A stretch of DNA of 64,000 bases, taken from assembly GCF_000503215.1 (NCBI RefSeq), contig NZ_KI628539.1:962592-1026591 (forward strand), given 5' to 3'. Position 1 is the first letter of the stretch. Every line of letters starts with the position of its first letter. Under the pieces are notes generated by a model that was not told where the DNA came from, ran no database searches, and saw nothing but the letters and a program-made list of their open reading frames with translations. This stretch comes from Pseudomonas canadensis (GTDB lineage: Bacteria > Pseudomonadota > Gammaproteobacteria > Pseudomonadales > Pseudomonadaceae). Made by a program: the position numbers and the translations under genes. This document shows, piece by piece, positions 42,479-50,055 of this stretch.

Positions 42479-43663
42479 ATGAAAAATTCTTTTGGTTTCA
42501 CTTGGTATTTGGCGGGGCTGAGCATGCTCGGTTACCTCGCCATGGACATGTATCTGCCGGCGTTCGGCGCTATGGGCGAGCAGTTGCAGATTGGCGCAGG
42601 CGCGGTAGGCGCCAGCTTGAGTATTTTCCTCGCCGGATTTGCCGTGGGGCAGTTGTTGTGGGGGCCATTGTCCGACCGCCTGGGGCGTAAGCCCGTCCTG
42701 CTCGCCGGCCTGAGCCTGTTTGTACTGGGCTGTGCGGGGATGTTCTGGGTCGAGACCGCGCCGCAATTGCTGGCGCTGCGCTTCATCCAGGCGATCGGCG
42801 TGTGTTCCGCCGCCGTCAGTTGGCAGGCGCTGGTGATCGATCGCTACCCGGCAGATAAGGCTCATCGTGTGTTCGCCAGCATCATGCCGCTGATGTCGTT
42901 GTCGCCTGCGTTGGCGCCGCTGTTGGGCGCGATGGTGCTGAATCACTTTGGTTGGCAGGCGATCTTCGGTGTATTGCTGGGCGTCTCATTGCTGTTGCTG
43001 CTACCGACGTTGTTTTTGCGCACGGTGGCGAAACCTCCGTCAGAAAAGAGCGAGCGTTCGCGCCTCGGTTATGGGCAGTTACTGACGTCTCGCGTGTTTA
43101 CCGGCAACGTCATGATCTTCGCCGCTTGCTCGGCCAGTTTCTTCGCCTGGCTGACGGCTTCGCCCTTCATCCTGGGCGACATGGGCTACAGCCCAAATGA
43201 CATTGGCCTGAGTTACCTATTGCCGACATTGGCGTTTTTGGTCGGTGGCTACAGTTGCCGCAGCGCGTTGCAGCACTTCCAGGGCAAGACCTTGTTGCCC
43301 TGGTTGCTGCTGGCGTATTGCATCAGCATGGTGGCGTTGTATCTGGTTGCCACGCTGACGGTGCCGACCCTCACCACCTTGCTGATTCCGTTCTGCTTGA
43401 TGGCGCTGGTCAACGGTGCCAGTTACCCCATCGTCGTGGCGAATGCGCTGATGCCGTTTGCGGAAAATTCCGGCAAGGCGGCGGCATTGCAAAACACCCT
43501 GCAACTGGGTCTGTGTTTCCTCAGCAGCCTGCTGGTGTCGTCGATGATCGAGCAACCGCTGCTGATTACCGTAATCGTGATGCTGGCGACCGCGCCACTG
43601 GCGGTGTTGGGTTACTGGCTGGCGAGGCCGAAAACCGATCGCTCCGAACTGGCTCGAATCTGA
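42479..43663 (+). CDS. punC: Purine nucleoside MFS transporter PunC
   Basis: 394-residue inner-membrane transporter with 12 predicted segments. The start has WYLAGLSMLGYLAMDMYLPA, and the loop 2-3 motif reads GQLLWGPLSDRLGRKPVLLA. Later segments AACSASFFAWLTASPFILGD and ALQNTLQLGLCFL match E. coli PunC (YdhC) closely. PunC imports purine nucleosides such as adenosine and inosine. Regulation by divergent PunR is expected. AAGG precedes the ATG at 42479. The next two genes, a Tsx-like porin and an NCS2 permease, would complete a purine uptake route. Confidence 0.88.
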   Translation: MKNSFGFTWYLAGLSMLGYLAMDMYLPAFGAMGEQLQIGAGAVGASLSIFLAGFAVGQLLWGPLSDRLGRKPVLLAGLSLFVLGCAGMFWVETAPQLLALRFIQAIGVCSAAVSWQALVIDRYPADKAHRVFASIMPLMSLSPALAPLLGAMVLNHFGWQAIFGVLLGVSLLLLLPTLFLRTVAKPPSEKSERSRLGYGQLLTSRVFTGNVMIFAACSASFFAWLTASPFILGDMGYSPNDIGLSYLLPTLAFLVGGYSCRSALQHFQGKTLLPWLLLAYCISMVALYLVATLTVPTLTTLLIPFCLMALVNGASYPIVVANALMPFAENSGKAAALQNTLQLGLCFLSSLLVSSMIEQPLLITVIVMLATAPLAVLGYWLARPKTDRSELARI

Positions 43664-43705
43664 AGTGACAACGCGGTCAAAACTGTGGGAGCTGGGTTTC
43701 TGCAG

Positions 43706-44539
43706 TCAGAAGGTGATTTCCATATTCACCGTCGGCGTCGATGTGCGGCTACCCCGGCCGCCATCTACGCCGAACTTGTTATGCCAATACTCGTAACCCA
43801 CCCCAAGGTAAAGGTTTGGCTTGACGCTTTTGCCCGGTCGCACCGCCACCATCAGCGCGGTGCGCATCAGGGCTTCCGGCGCAGTATTGCGGCCATGGTA
43901 GTCCTCGCCTTTTTCCCCGACGTAATTGATGAAACCCTGGAATTTCGCCGCATGGTTGGCGATTTCGAAGGGCCGCATCCACGTCAGGTTGAGCATGTAG
44001 GTGTCGTCAAACGTGTGGTTCGACTCCTTCGCGCCGGGGATGCCGGTGTGGTTTCTTTCCTTGTAGTACATCAGGCTAAGGTCAAGTACGCCGACGGTGT
44101 TGAACTTCAACGTCGGGCCGATGACCAGTGCGCGTTTCTTGGCTGAGGCGAAGTTGTTGTTACGGTTGGCGTCAAACCCCAGGGTCAGCGCGTAATCCTT
44201 GACCAGGCCGGTGCCCAGCGGCACATCGAATACCCGCGATGCATACAGCTGATGGCGATATACCGCGTACACCTCACTCCCACCATGATCGGTGCCCTTG
44301 CGTGGGTCGCGGCTGTCGGACAGGAACACATCGAGGTTGAGGAAATTGCTGCCGTACTGGTAGCCGCTGGCGTGGGTGAAGCTGTAGATACGCTTGCTGA
44401 ATTCGTCGGGGTTATTCGGATTGGTGAACTGCTGGCCGTAGCGAAATCCTACGCTGTTATTCATCCATTCCAGCGCGACGGCCTCCCCGCCGCCGAGCAG
44501 GGTGAGTGCGACGGTTGCGCCCTGTAGTGCCTTTTTCAT
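43706..44539 (-). CDS. Tsx-like nucleoside outer-membrane porin
   Basis: 277-residue outer-membrane protein with a signal peptide (MKKALQGATVALTLLGGGEA, cleavage near VALEW). The mature protein starts LEWMNNSVGFRYGQQFTNP and ends TPTVNMEITF, with a terminal Phe as in beta-barrels. Alternating strands with aromatic girdle residues (YQYGSNFLNLDVFLSDSRDP) fit the Tsx/OmpK family, which passes nucleosides. Its position between punC and a nucleobase permease supports that substrate. It is divergent from the permease, with TTGTATACAA-type sites in the 158-bp gap. The start at 44539 is chosen because a signal peptide follows directly. Confidence 0.82.
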   Translation of the reverse strand: MKKALQGATVALTLLGGGEAVALEWMNNSVGFRYGQQFTNPNNPDEFSKRIYSFTHASGYQYGSNFLNLDVFLSDSRDPRKGTDHGGSEVYAVYRHQLYASRVFDVPLGTGLVKDYALTLGFDANRNNNFASAKKRALVIGPTLKFNTVGVLDLSLMYYKERNHTGIPGAKESNHTFDDTYMLNLTWMRPFEIANHAAKFQGFINYVGEKGEDYHGRNTAPEALMRTALMVAVRPGKSVKPNLYLGVGYEYWHNKFGVDGGRGSRTSTPTVNMEITF

Positions 44540-44620
44540 TGTTCTGGGTCCTTTGGCGTTCTGGCTCATCACGGCCGGATTGTTTTTGTAACGCCGATGG
44601 AGGGTAACTTGTTCGATTGA

Positions 44621-44664
44621 TTGTATACAACTCTATGGACATCCAGACCAAACATTGCATACAG
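44621..44664. promoter_or_regulatory. Pair of TTGTATACAA-type palindromes upstream of the NCS2 permease
   Basis: TTGTATACAA (44621-44630) is a perfect 10-bp palindrome. TTGCATACAG (44655-44664) is an imperfect copy 34 bp downstream, about three helical turns. They lie in the spacer between the Tsx-like porin and the permease. This form is typical of GntR/FadR-type operators. No GntR gene is in the window. Confidence 0.45.
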
Positions 44665-44697
44665 TGGCCGCACAACAAAAACAGAGAACCCCTCACC

Positions 44698-46200
44698 ATG
44701 ACTATCCCGAAGGCGTCACCGCAGCGGCCAGAAGATGAGAATCTCGGCGTCGCCGCCAACATGGCTTACGGCCTGCAGCATGTGCTCACGATGTATGGCG
44801 GCATTGTTGCGGTCCCCTTGATTGTCGGCCAGGCGGCCGGGTTGTCCCCGGCGGATATCGGCCTGCTGATCGCTGCGTCGCTGTTTGCCGGTGGCTTGGC
44901 CACGCTGTTGCAGACCTTGGGTCTACCGTTTTTTGGCTGTCAGTTGCCGCTGGTGCAGGGCGTGTCGTTTGCCGGTGTGGCAACCATGGTGGCGATTGTC
45001 GGCAGTGATGGCGCCGGCGGGGTACCGGCGATTCTCGGGGCGGTGATGGCCGCGTCGTTTATCGGGTTGCTGATAACCCCGGTGTTTTCACGGATCACCA
45101 AGTTTTTCCCGCCGCTGGTGACGGGCATTGTGATCACGACCATCGGCCTGACGCTGATGCCCGTTGCGGCGCGCTGGGCCATGGGTGGCAACAGTCGCGC
45201 GGCGGATTTCGGCAGCATGTCCAACATCGGCCTGGCTGCGCTGACCCTGGTGCTGGTGTTGCTGCTGAGCAAGATCGGCAGCGCAACCATCTCGCGACTG
45301 TCGATTTTGCTGGCGATGGTCATCGGCACGGTGATTGCGGTGTTCCTCGGCATGGCCGACTTCTCCGGCGTGACCCAGGGGCCAATGTTCGGTTTCCCCA
45401 CGCCATTCCATTTCGGCATGCCAACCTTCCACGTTGCCGCGATCATCTCCATGTGCATCGTGGTGATGGTGACCCTGGTCGAGACCTCGGCGGACATCCT
45501 GGCCGTAGGCGAGATCATCGATACCAAGGTCGACTCCAAACGCCTGGGCAACGGCCTGCGCGCCGACATGCTGTCGAGCATGTTTGCGCCGATCTTCGGT
45601 TCATTCACCCAAAGCGCCTTTGCCCAAAACGTCGGCCTGGTGGCGGTTACCGGAGTAAAGAGCCGCTTCGTGGTGGCTACCGGTGGGTTGTTCCTAGTGA
45701 TTCTCGGCTTGTTGCCTTTCATGGGCAGGGTGATCGCGGCAGTGCCGACCTCCGTGCTGGGCGGGGCCGGGATTGTGCTGTTTGGTACGGTGGCGGCCAG
45801 TGGCATTCGCACACTGTCGAAGGTGGATTACCGCAACAACATGAACCTGATCATCGTGGCCACTTCCATCGGTTTTGGCATGATCCCGATTGCCGCGCCA
45901 AGCTTCTACGATCACTTCCCGAGCTGGTTTGCGACCATCTTCCACTCGGGGATCAGTTCGTCGGCAATCATGGCGATTTTGCTGAACCTGGCATTCAACC
46001 ATTTCACCGCCGGTAACTCGGACCAGCAGTCGGTGTTTGTGGCGGGGACCGAGCGCAGCCTGTGCTTCCGTGATGTGTCGGAGCTGCGTGATGGGGATTA
46101 CTTCAAGGGCGGCAAGTTGTTTGATGCCGAAGGGAGGGAGATCCCGCTGGTGGCGGATGTCCCGAGGAAAACAACCAAGCCTGAGACCTCCGAAGTCTAA
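44698..46200 (+). CDS. NCS2 nucleobase:cation symporter (xanthine/purine permease)
   Basis: 500-residue inner-membrane permease with about 14 membrane segments. Family markers are MAYGLQHVLTMYGGIVAVPL at the start, QLPLVQGVSFAGVATM in the first repeat, and FGSFTQSAFAQNVGLVAVTG and SRFVVATGGLFLVILGLLP in the second repeat, where Gln and Asn contact the base. The QN-x-G type sequence (QNVGLVAVTGVKSR) suits xanthine/uric-acid-type substrates. The ATG at 44698 (MTIPKASPQ) is the normal start; an earlier one at 44617 would run over the operators. It ends in a charged C-terminal tail. It completes the purine uptake set. Confidence 0.88.
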   Translation: MTIPKASPQRPEDENLGVAANMAYGLQHVLTMYGGIVAVPLIVGQAAGLSPADIGLLIAASLFAGGLATLLQTLGLPFFGCQLPLVQGVSFAGVATMVAIVGSDGAGGVPAILGAVMAASFIGLLITPVFSRITKFFPPLVTGIVITTIGLTLMPVAARWAMGGNSRAADFGSMSNIGLAALTLVLVLLLSKIGSATISRLSILLAMVIGTVIAVFLGMADFSGVTQGPMFGFPTPFHFGMPTFHVAAIISMCIVVMVTLVETSADILAVGEIIDTKVDSKRLGNGLRADMLSSMFAPIFGSFTQSAFAQNVGLVAVTGVKSRFVVATGGLFLVILGLLPFMGRVIAAVPTSVLGGAGIVLFGTVAASGIRTLSKVDYRNNMNLIIVATSIGFGMIPIAAPSFYDHFPSWFATIFHSGISSSAIMAILLNLAFNHFTAGNSDQQSVFVAGTERSLCFRDVSELRDGDYFKGGKLFDAEGREIPLVADVPRKTTKPETSEV

Positions 46201-46209
46201 CGCTACCCC

Positions 46210-46237
46210 TGTAGGAGCCGGCAAGCCGGCTCCTACA
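46210..46237. repeat. REP-type hairpin
   Basis: TGTAGGAGCCGGC and GCCGGCTCCTACA are perfect 13-bp arms with a 2-base loop, between the convergent NCS2 permease and amidase genes. It is a short version of the GCCGGC REP class and may act as a terminator or mRNA stabiliser. Confidence 0.75.
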
Positions 46238-46243
46238 TTGGGG

Positions 46244-47176
46244 TCAGCTGGCCTTGCGTTCCTTGTAATGCACGGAACACACCTCATCCAAAAACTTCAC
46301 CACAGTCCCCATGCACGCCTGGCGTTCTTCCACATGGGGCATGTGGCTGGAGTCTTCAAACAGTGCCCAGCGCACATCAGCGATTTCATCCAGGAACGGC
46401 TTGACCACCAGCGGTGTCGCCTCGTCGTGCCGGCCGGAGATCACCAGCGTCGGCACGTTGATCGCCGACAGGCGCCCGGTGGATTTCCAGTCCTTCAAGC
46501 TACCAATCACATGGAATTCAGTCGGGCCGCTCATGGCGTGGTACACGGTTGGGTCTGAATCGACCTGGGCGAAGGTGCGCGCCACTTCTTCCGGCCACGG
46601 GATGACCCGGCACACGTGATGGTCATAGAACACCCGCGACGCGGCGAGGTATTCCGGGTCCTGATAGTTGCCGACGGCTTCGTGCTTGAGCAGGGTTTCA
46701 TGCACACCTTCCGGCAACAATTTGCGCAGGCGGTTGGCTTCGCTGACCCAGGTGCGCATGCACGTCGGCGAGTTGGCGGGGATAAAGGCACGCAGGCCCT
46801 TGGGTTGCAGGATCGCGTGTTCACTGCCGAGCATGCCGCCCCAGGATTGGCCGAGGATAGCGTAGTTATCGCTGATCTCCAGATGGTCCAGCAGGTTGTT
46901 GAGTTCTTCGAGGAACAGGCCCACGGTCCAGAAGGACGGGTCTTTGTCGGGCAGATGGGTGGAGCGGCCGTTGCCCAACTGGTCGTAGTGGATCACGGCG
47001 TGACCGCTGGCGGCGACGTCCTTGAACGCGTCAACATAATCATGGGTGCATCCGGGGCCGCCGTGGATAACCACCAGGGGCGTGCGACCGCTCGACAAGT
47101 CACCGGTGACGCGGTACCAGGTTTGGTAGGCGCCAAACGCCGCATACCCTTCGCGGATTTTTTCGATGAATTCCAT
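46244..47176 (-). CDS. L-amino acid amidase / proline iminopeptidase-family hydrolase (LaaA-like)
   Basis: 310-residue alpha/beta hydrolase. The oxyanion motif VVIHGGPGCTHDYVDAF lies near residue 38, the nucleophile Ser in GQSWGGMLGSEHA near 111, Asp in SGRHDEATP near 248 and His in SSHMPHVEE near 275. Sequence and length (310) recall LaaA of P. azotoformans, which hydrolyses L-prolinamide and related amides. It has no signal and should be cytoplasmic. It lies downstream of the LuxR gene on the same strand. A lux-box-like palindrome at 47237-47256, 61 bp before its ATG, points to control by that protein. AGGG precedes the start. Confidence 0.86.
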   Translation of the reverse strand: MEFIEKIREGYAAFGAYQTWYRVTGDLSSGRTPLVVIHGGPGCTHDYVDAFKDVAASGHAVIHYDQLGNGRSTHLPDKDPSFWTVGLFLEELNNLLDHLEISDNYAILGQSWGGMLGSEHAILQPKGLRAFIPANSPTCMRTWVSEANRLRKLLPEGVHETLLKHEAVGNYQDPEYLAASRVFYDHHVCRVIPWPEEVARTFAQVDSDPTVYHAMSGPTEFHVIGSLKDWKSTGRLSAINVPTLVISGRHDEATPLVVKPFLDEIADVRWALFEDSSHMPHVEERQACMGTVVKFLDEVCSVHYKERKAS

Positions 47177-47236
47177 TTCGTACCCTGCTCTGAAAAAAGG
47201 ATCAGGGACACGATAATGCGTGGCAGAAATTTAAGT

Positions 47237-47256
47237 AACTAGCAAAACAGCTAGGT
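47237..47256. promoter_or_regulatory. lux-box-like palindrome upstream of the LaaA-like gene
   Basis: AACTAGCAAAACAGCTAGGT is a 20-bp element that shares 14 of 20 positions with the element at 48113-48132, including the whole half GCTAGGT. It lies between the LuxR stop and the amidase start, the expected place for a target site of the neighbouring LuxR protein. Confidence 0.6.
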
Positions 47257-47267
47257 TTTCCCGCCGG

Positions 47268-48053
47268 TCAGTCTTCGAGCAGGCGGTAATGGGTGGCGCG
47301 CACCACCGCCTGGACGCGGTTCTTGGCCCCCAGCTTGTGCATCGCCGAGGCCAGGTGCAGGGTGACCACGGCCAGTGAGCGGCTCAATTGCGTGGCGATT
47401 TCGGCGGCGGTCAGGCCGTCGGCGGCCCATTTGAGGCACTCGCGTTCACGTTTGGTCAGGTGAATATGCGGGTAAGTGCGTAGCTCTTTGCTGAACAGCG
47501 GGTAGGCCGCTTCCTGCAAGGCGTGGGAAATCAGGCTGAAGTCCGACAAGGTCTGCTGCGCATCCTGCAACACACTGCGGGCCTTGCCGGTACGCAGGCC
47601 GGTCAGCGAGGCGAAGCCACCGCGGGGCAGGTGGATCGGCACGCTGACGCCGCAGGTCAATTGCTGGTCGTGCAGGTAGGACGAAACCGGCGCATGGCAG
47701 GGATCGATGATCTTTTGCAGGGGAGTATCGGCCTTGACGTCGTAGGACCATACGAACGGTGACACCGTACTCAGGGCCAGGTGTTGCACCGGATCGATCT
47801 GGTAGAACCCTTCGCTGCACCACAAGGTGTGCCAGTCCGGCGGGGTGTTGCGCAGTTCCAGCACCGAAGGAGTGATCAATGCACCATCCTGGTCGATCGG
47901 CACCGGGGTGTAGTCATACACCAGTGCATCGAAGCCCAACTGTTGGGCGAGGACAAAGGTGTTATCCATCTGCTCGTCCAGGCTCCTGCCCGGCATCAGA
48001 CGGTGATTTAAGGCAGTCAGCTTGGCCAGCATCCGTTCTGCTCCCGAATTCAT
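47268..48053 (-). CDS. pipR: LuxR solo of the plant-signal-responsive (PipR/PsoR/OryR) type
   Basis: 261-residue LuxR-family regulator without a LuxI partner in the window. The ligand domain has Trp57 and Asp70-Pro71 of TraR numbering (DWHTLW and YQIDPVQH), Trp85 (FVWSYD) and the Gly113 segment (CGVSVPIHL). Position 61, Tyr in TraR, is Trp here, one of the changes that mark plant-responsive solos; the usual companion change W57M is absent. The C-terminal HTH is LTKRERECLKWAADGLTAAE followed by IATQLSRSLAVVTLHLASAM. Neighbouring hydrolase and peptide ABC importer genes match the PipR locus of Populus-associated Pseudomonas that I recall. Starts at 48053 and 48032 are both possible; GGGAG precedes the latter. 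Confidence 0.83.
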   Translation of the reverse strand: MNSGAERMLAKLTALNHRLMPGRSLDEQMDNTFVLAQQLGFDALVYDYTPVPIDQDGALITPSVLELRNTPPDWHTLWCSEGFYQIDPVQHLALSTVSPFVWSYDVKADTPLQKIIDPCHAPVSSYLHDQQLTCGVSVPIHLPRGGFASLTGLRTGKARSVLQDAQQTLSDFSLISHALQEAAYPLFSKELRTYPHIHLTKRERECLKWAADGLTAAEIATQLSRSLAVVTLHLASAMHKLGAKNRVQAVVRATHYRLLED

Positions 48054-48112
48054 TTGAATCTCGACTTGCTGCAAGTAGAATGCCACGCCCCGGCGAAGGA
48101 CTGCCAGGCCAA

Positions 48113-48132
48113 ACCTATAAGAAATGCTAGGT
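48113..48132. promoter_or_regulatory. lux-box palindrome between pipR and the second hydrolase
   Basis: ACCTATAAGAAATGCTAGGT is 20 bp long with arms ACCTA and TAGGT and a 10-bp centre, the size and symmetry of a lux box. It lies 84 bp before the ATG at 48217 and 60 bp from the divergent LuxR start. It probably activates the hydrolase-importer operon and may also act on pipR. Confidence 0.7.
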
Positions 48133-48153
48133 TATGGACGCGCGGCATCCTCG

Positions 48154-48201
48154 GTAGTGTTGGCCTGATCAGCGGCCCGCTACCTGCCAGGCCGACACTA
48201 C
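48154..48201 (+). promoter_or_regulatory. Long 5' leader hairpin of the hydrolase-importer operon
   Basis: GTAGTGTTGGCCTG (48154-48167) pairs with CAGGCCGACACTAC (48188-48201) with one G-T wobble. An inner AGCGG-C-CCGCT stem extends it. It ends 3 bp before AAGGAAT and 15 bp before the start codon. There is no T run, so it is not a standard terminator. Confidence 0.55.
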
Positions 48202-48216
48202 ACAAGGAATGTATGC

Positions 48217-49104
48217 ATGTGGCGTGAAATTGCCCCCGACCAGCAGTACAACGTGCAAGTCGACGGCCATAACCTCGTGGTCTACAGCTTCGGCGAAGGC
48301 GATGAGGTGCTGCTGTGCCTCAACGGCGGGCCGGGCCTGCCGTGTGACTACTTGCGCGACGCCCATGGCTGGCTCAAGGACCATAACCTGCGAGTGGTTG
48401 CATTCGACCAGCTTGGCACGGGCGCATCAGCCAGACCCACCGATATTTCCCTGTGGGAAATCCGCCGTTATGTCGAAGAAGTCGAAACCGTGCGCCAGAC
48501 CCTGGGCCTGGGCCGCGTGCATTTGCTCGGGCATTCCTGGGGCGGCTGGCTCGGCATCGAATACGCCATCCATTACCCCGACGCCCTGAAAAGCCTGATC
48601 CTCGAAAACACCGTGGGCGACATTCCGCACCTGTCCCAGGAGCTGGAGCGCCTGCGTGGCGCCCTCGGCAGCGAAACCGTGGCCATGATGCAGCGCCACG
48701 AGGCCATGGGCACCCTCGACCACCCGCAATACCAGGCCGCGATCACCTTGCTCAACTACCGCCACGTGTGCCGCCTCGACGAATGGCCCGAGCCGGTCAA
48801 GCGGTCCCTTGGCGACTGGAACATGGGCCCCTACGAGACCATGCAGGGCCCCAACGAATTCCTCTACATCGGCAACCTCAAGGACTGGAACCGCATCCCC
48901 GAGATGGCCGAGTTCAAGATGCCGATCCTGATCACCACCGGCCAGCACGACGAACTCACCCCCGCCTGCGCCATGCGCATGAAACTCGCGGCCCGGCACG
49001 CCGAACTGCACGTCTTCCCCAACAGCAGCCATATGCCGTTCTATGAAGAACCCCAGGCATATTTCCCGGTGCTGCTGGACTTTCTCGCTCGTCATCGAGG
49101 CTGA
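48217..49104 (+). CDS. pipA: Proline iminopeptidase-family alpha/beta hydrolase (PipA-like)
   Basis: 295-residue hydrolase of the same family as the gene at 46244. The oxyanion motif reads LCLNGGPGLPCDYL (HGGPG in most members; Asn replaces His here). Nucleophile Ser is in LLGHSWGGWLGIEYA near residue 110, Asp in TTGQHDELTP near 245 and His in NSSHMPFYEE near 272. It should cleave N-terminal proline or a small amide, in the cytoplasm. It is preceded by a lux box and hairpin and followed after only 3 bp by the importer permease gene, so hydrolase and importer are one operon. AAGGAAT is the ribosome site. Confidence 0.88.
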   Translation: MWREIAPDQQYNVQVDGHNLVVYSFGEGDEVLLCLNGGPGLPCDYLRDAHGWLKDHNLRVVAFDQLGTGASARPTDISLWEIRRYVEEVETVRQTLGLGRVHLLGHSWGGWLGIEYAIHYPDALKSLILENTVGDIPHLSQELERLRGALGSETVAMMQRHEAMGTLDHPQYQAAITLLNYRHVCRLDEWPEPVKRSLGDWNMGPYETMQGPNEFLYIGNLKDWNRIPEMAEFKMPILITTGQHDELTPACAMRMKLAARHAELHVFPNSSHMPFYEEPQAYFPVLLDFLARHRG

Positions 49105-49107
49105 CGG

Positions 49108-50055
49108 ATGAACCTGGCGCGCTACCGTTTTGTGCTGTCCCGGCCGCTGCAATTGCTGCCGGTGCTGTTTGGCATCAGCCTGATCACCTTTGTGCTGGTG
49201 CGCTCGATTCCCGGCGACCCGGCGCGCGCGCTGCTGGGCTCGCGCAGCACGCCCGACGCCTTGCTGAAGATCCGCGCCCGGTACGGCCTCGACCAGCCGT
49301 TATGGCTGCAATATTTCTACTTCCTGAAGAACCTGCTCAAGGGCGACCTCGGCCAATCGCTGCTGTACAAGGTCGACGCCCTCAAGCTGATCGTCACGCG
49401 CATTGAACCCACGTTGGTCTTGGTGCTGGGCAGCGTGGTGCTGGCGCTGCTGATCGCGTTGCCGCTGGCGACGCTGGCCGCCCGCAACAAGGGCGGCTGG
49501 GCGGACAACCTGATCCGCGTGTTTACCACGGTTGGCCTGGGCATGCCGGCGTTCTGGCTGGGCTTGATGCTGATCCTGTTGCTGAGCGTGCAGTGGGGCT
49601 TGTTTCCCGTGTCCGGTTACGGCCGCACCTGGCTGGACAAGGCGCATCACATGGTGCTGCCATGCCTGACGATAGCCCTGGCGTTGTCGGCGGTGCTGGT
49701 GCGCAACCTGCGGGCGAGCATGTTGATGGAGTTGCAGGCTGACCATGTCACCGCCGCTCGCGCCCGTGGGCTGTCAGAAGCGGCGGTGTTTCGTCGCCAT
49801 GTGTTGCCCAACTCCCTGGTGCCGGCGGTCAACCTGCTGGCGGTGAACATCGGCTGGCTGATCAGCGGCACCGTGGTGATCGAAAGCCTGTTCGCCATCC
49901 CCGGCATCGGCCAACTGCTGGTGCGCGGGATCTTTACCCGCGATTACATGGTGGTGCAGGGCGTGGCCATGGTGCTGGCCTGCGCGACGGTGATCGTCAA
50001 CTTCATCGCTGACGTCGTGACGGTGGCCCTTGACCCCCGGGTGAAGATGCAATGA
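49108..50055 (+). CDS. Peptide/amide ABC importer permease 1 (DppB/OppB type)
   Basis: 315-residue inner-membrane permease with six predicted segments. It begins RPLQLLPVLFGISLITFVLV, typical of DppB/OppB proteins, with SIPGDPARALLGSR in the first periplasmic loop. The ATPase-contact EAA loop is ARGLSEAAVFRRHVLPNSLVP near residue 220, and the end is TVALDPRVKMQ. Its stop codon overlaps the start of the second permease gene by 4 bp (ATGA). It forms the channel with that protein. Substrate is not readable from sequence. Confidence 0.92.
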   Translation: MNLARYRFVLSRPLQLLPVLFGISLITFVLVRSIPGDPARALLGSRSTPDALLKIRARYGLDQPLWLQYFYFLKNLLKGDLGQSLLYKVDALKLIVTRIEPTLVLVLGSVVLALLIALPLATLAARNKGGWADNLIRVFTTVGLGMPAFWLGLMLILLLSVQWGLFPVSGYGRTWLDKAHHMVLPCLTIALALSAVLVRNLRASMLMELQADHVTAARARGLSEAAVFRRHVLPNSLVPAVNLLAVNIGWLISGTVVIESLFAIPGIGQLLVRGIFTRDYMVVQGVAMVLACATVIVNFIADVVTVALDPRVKMQ

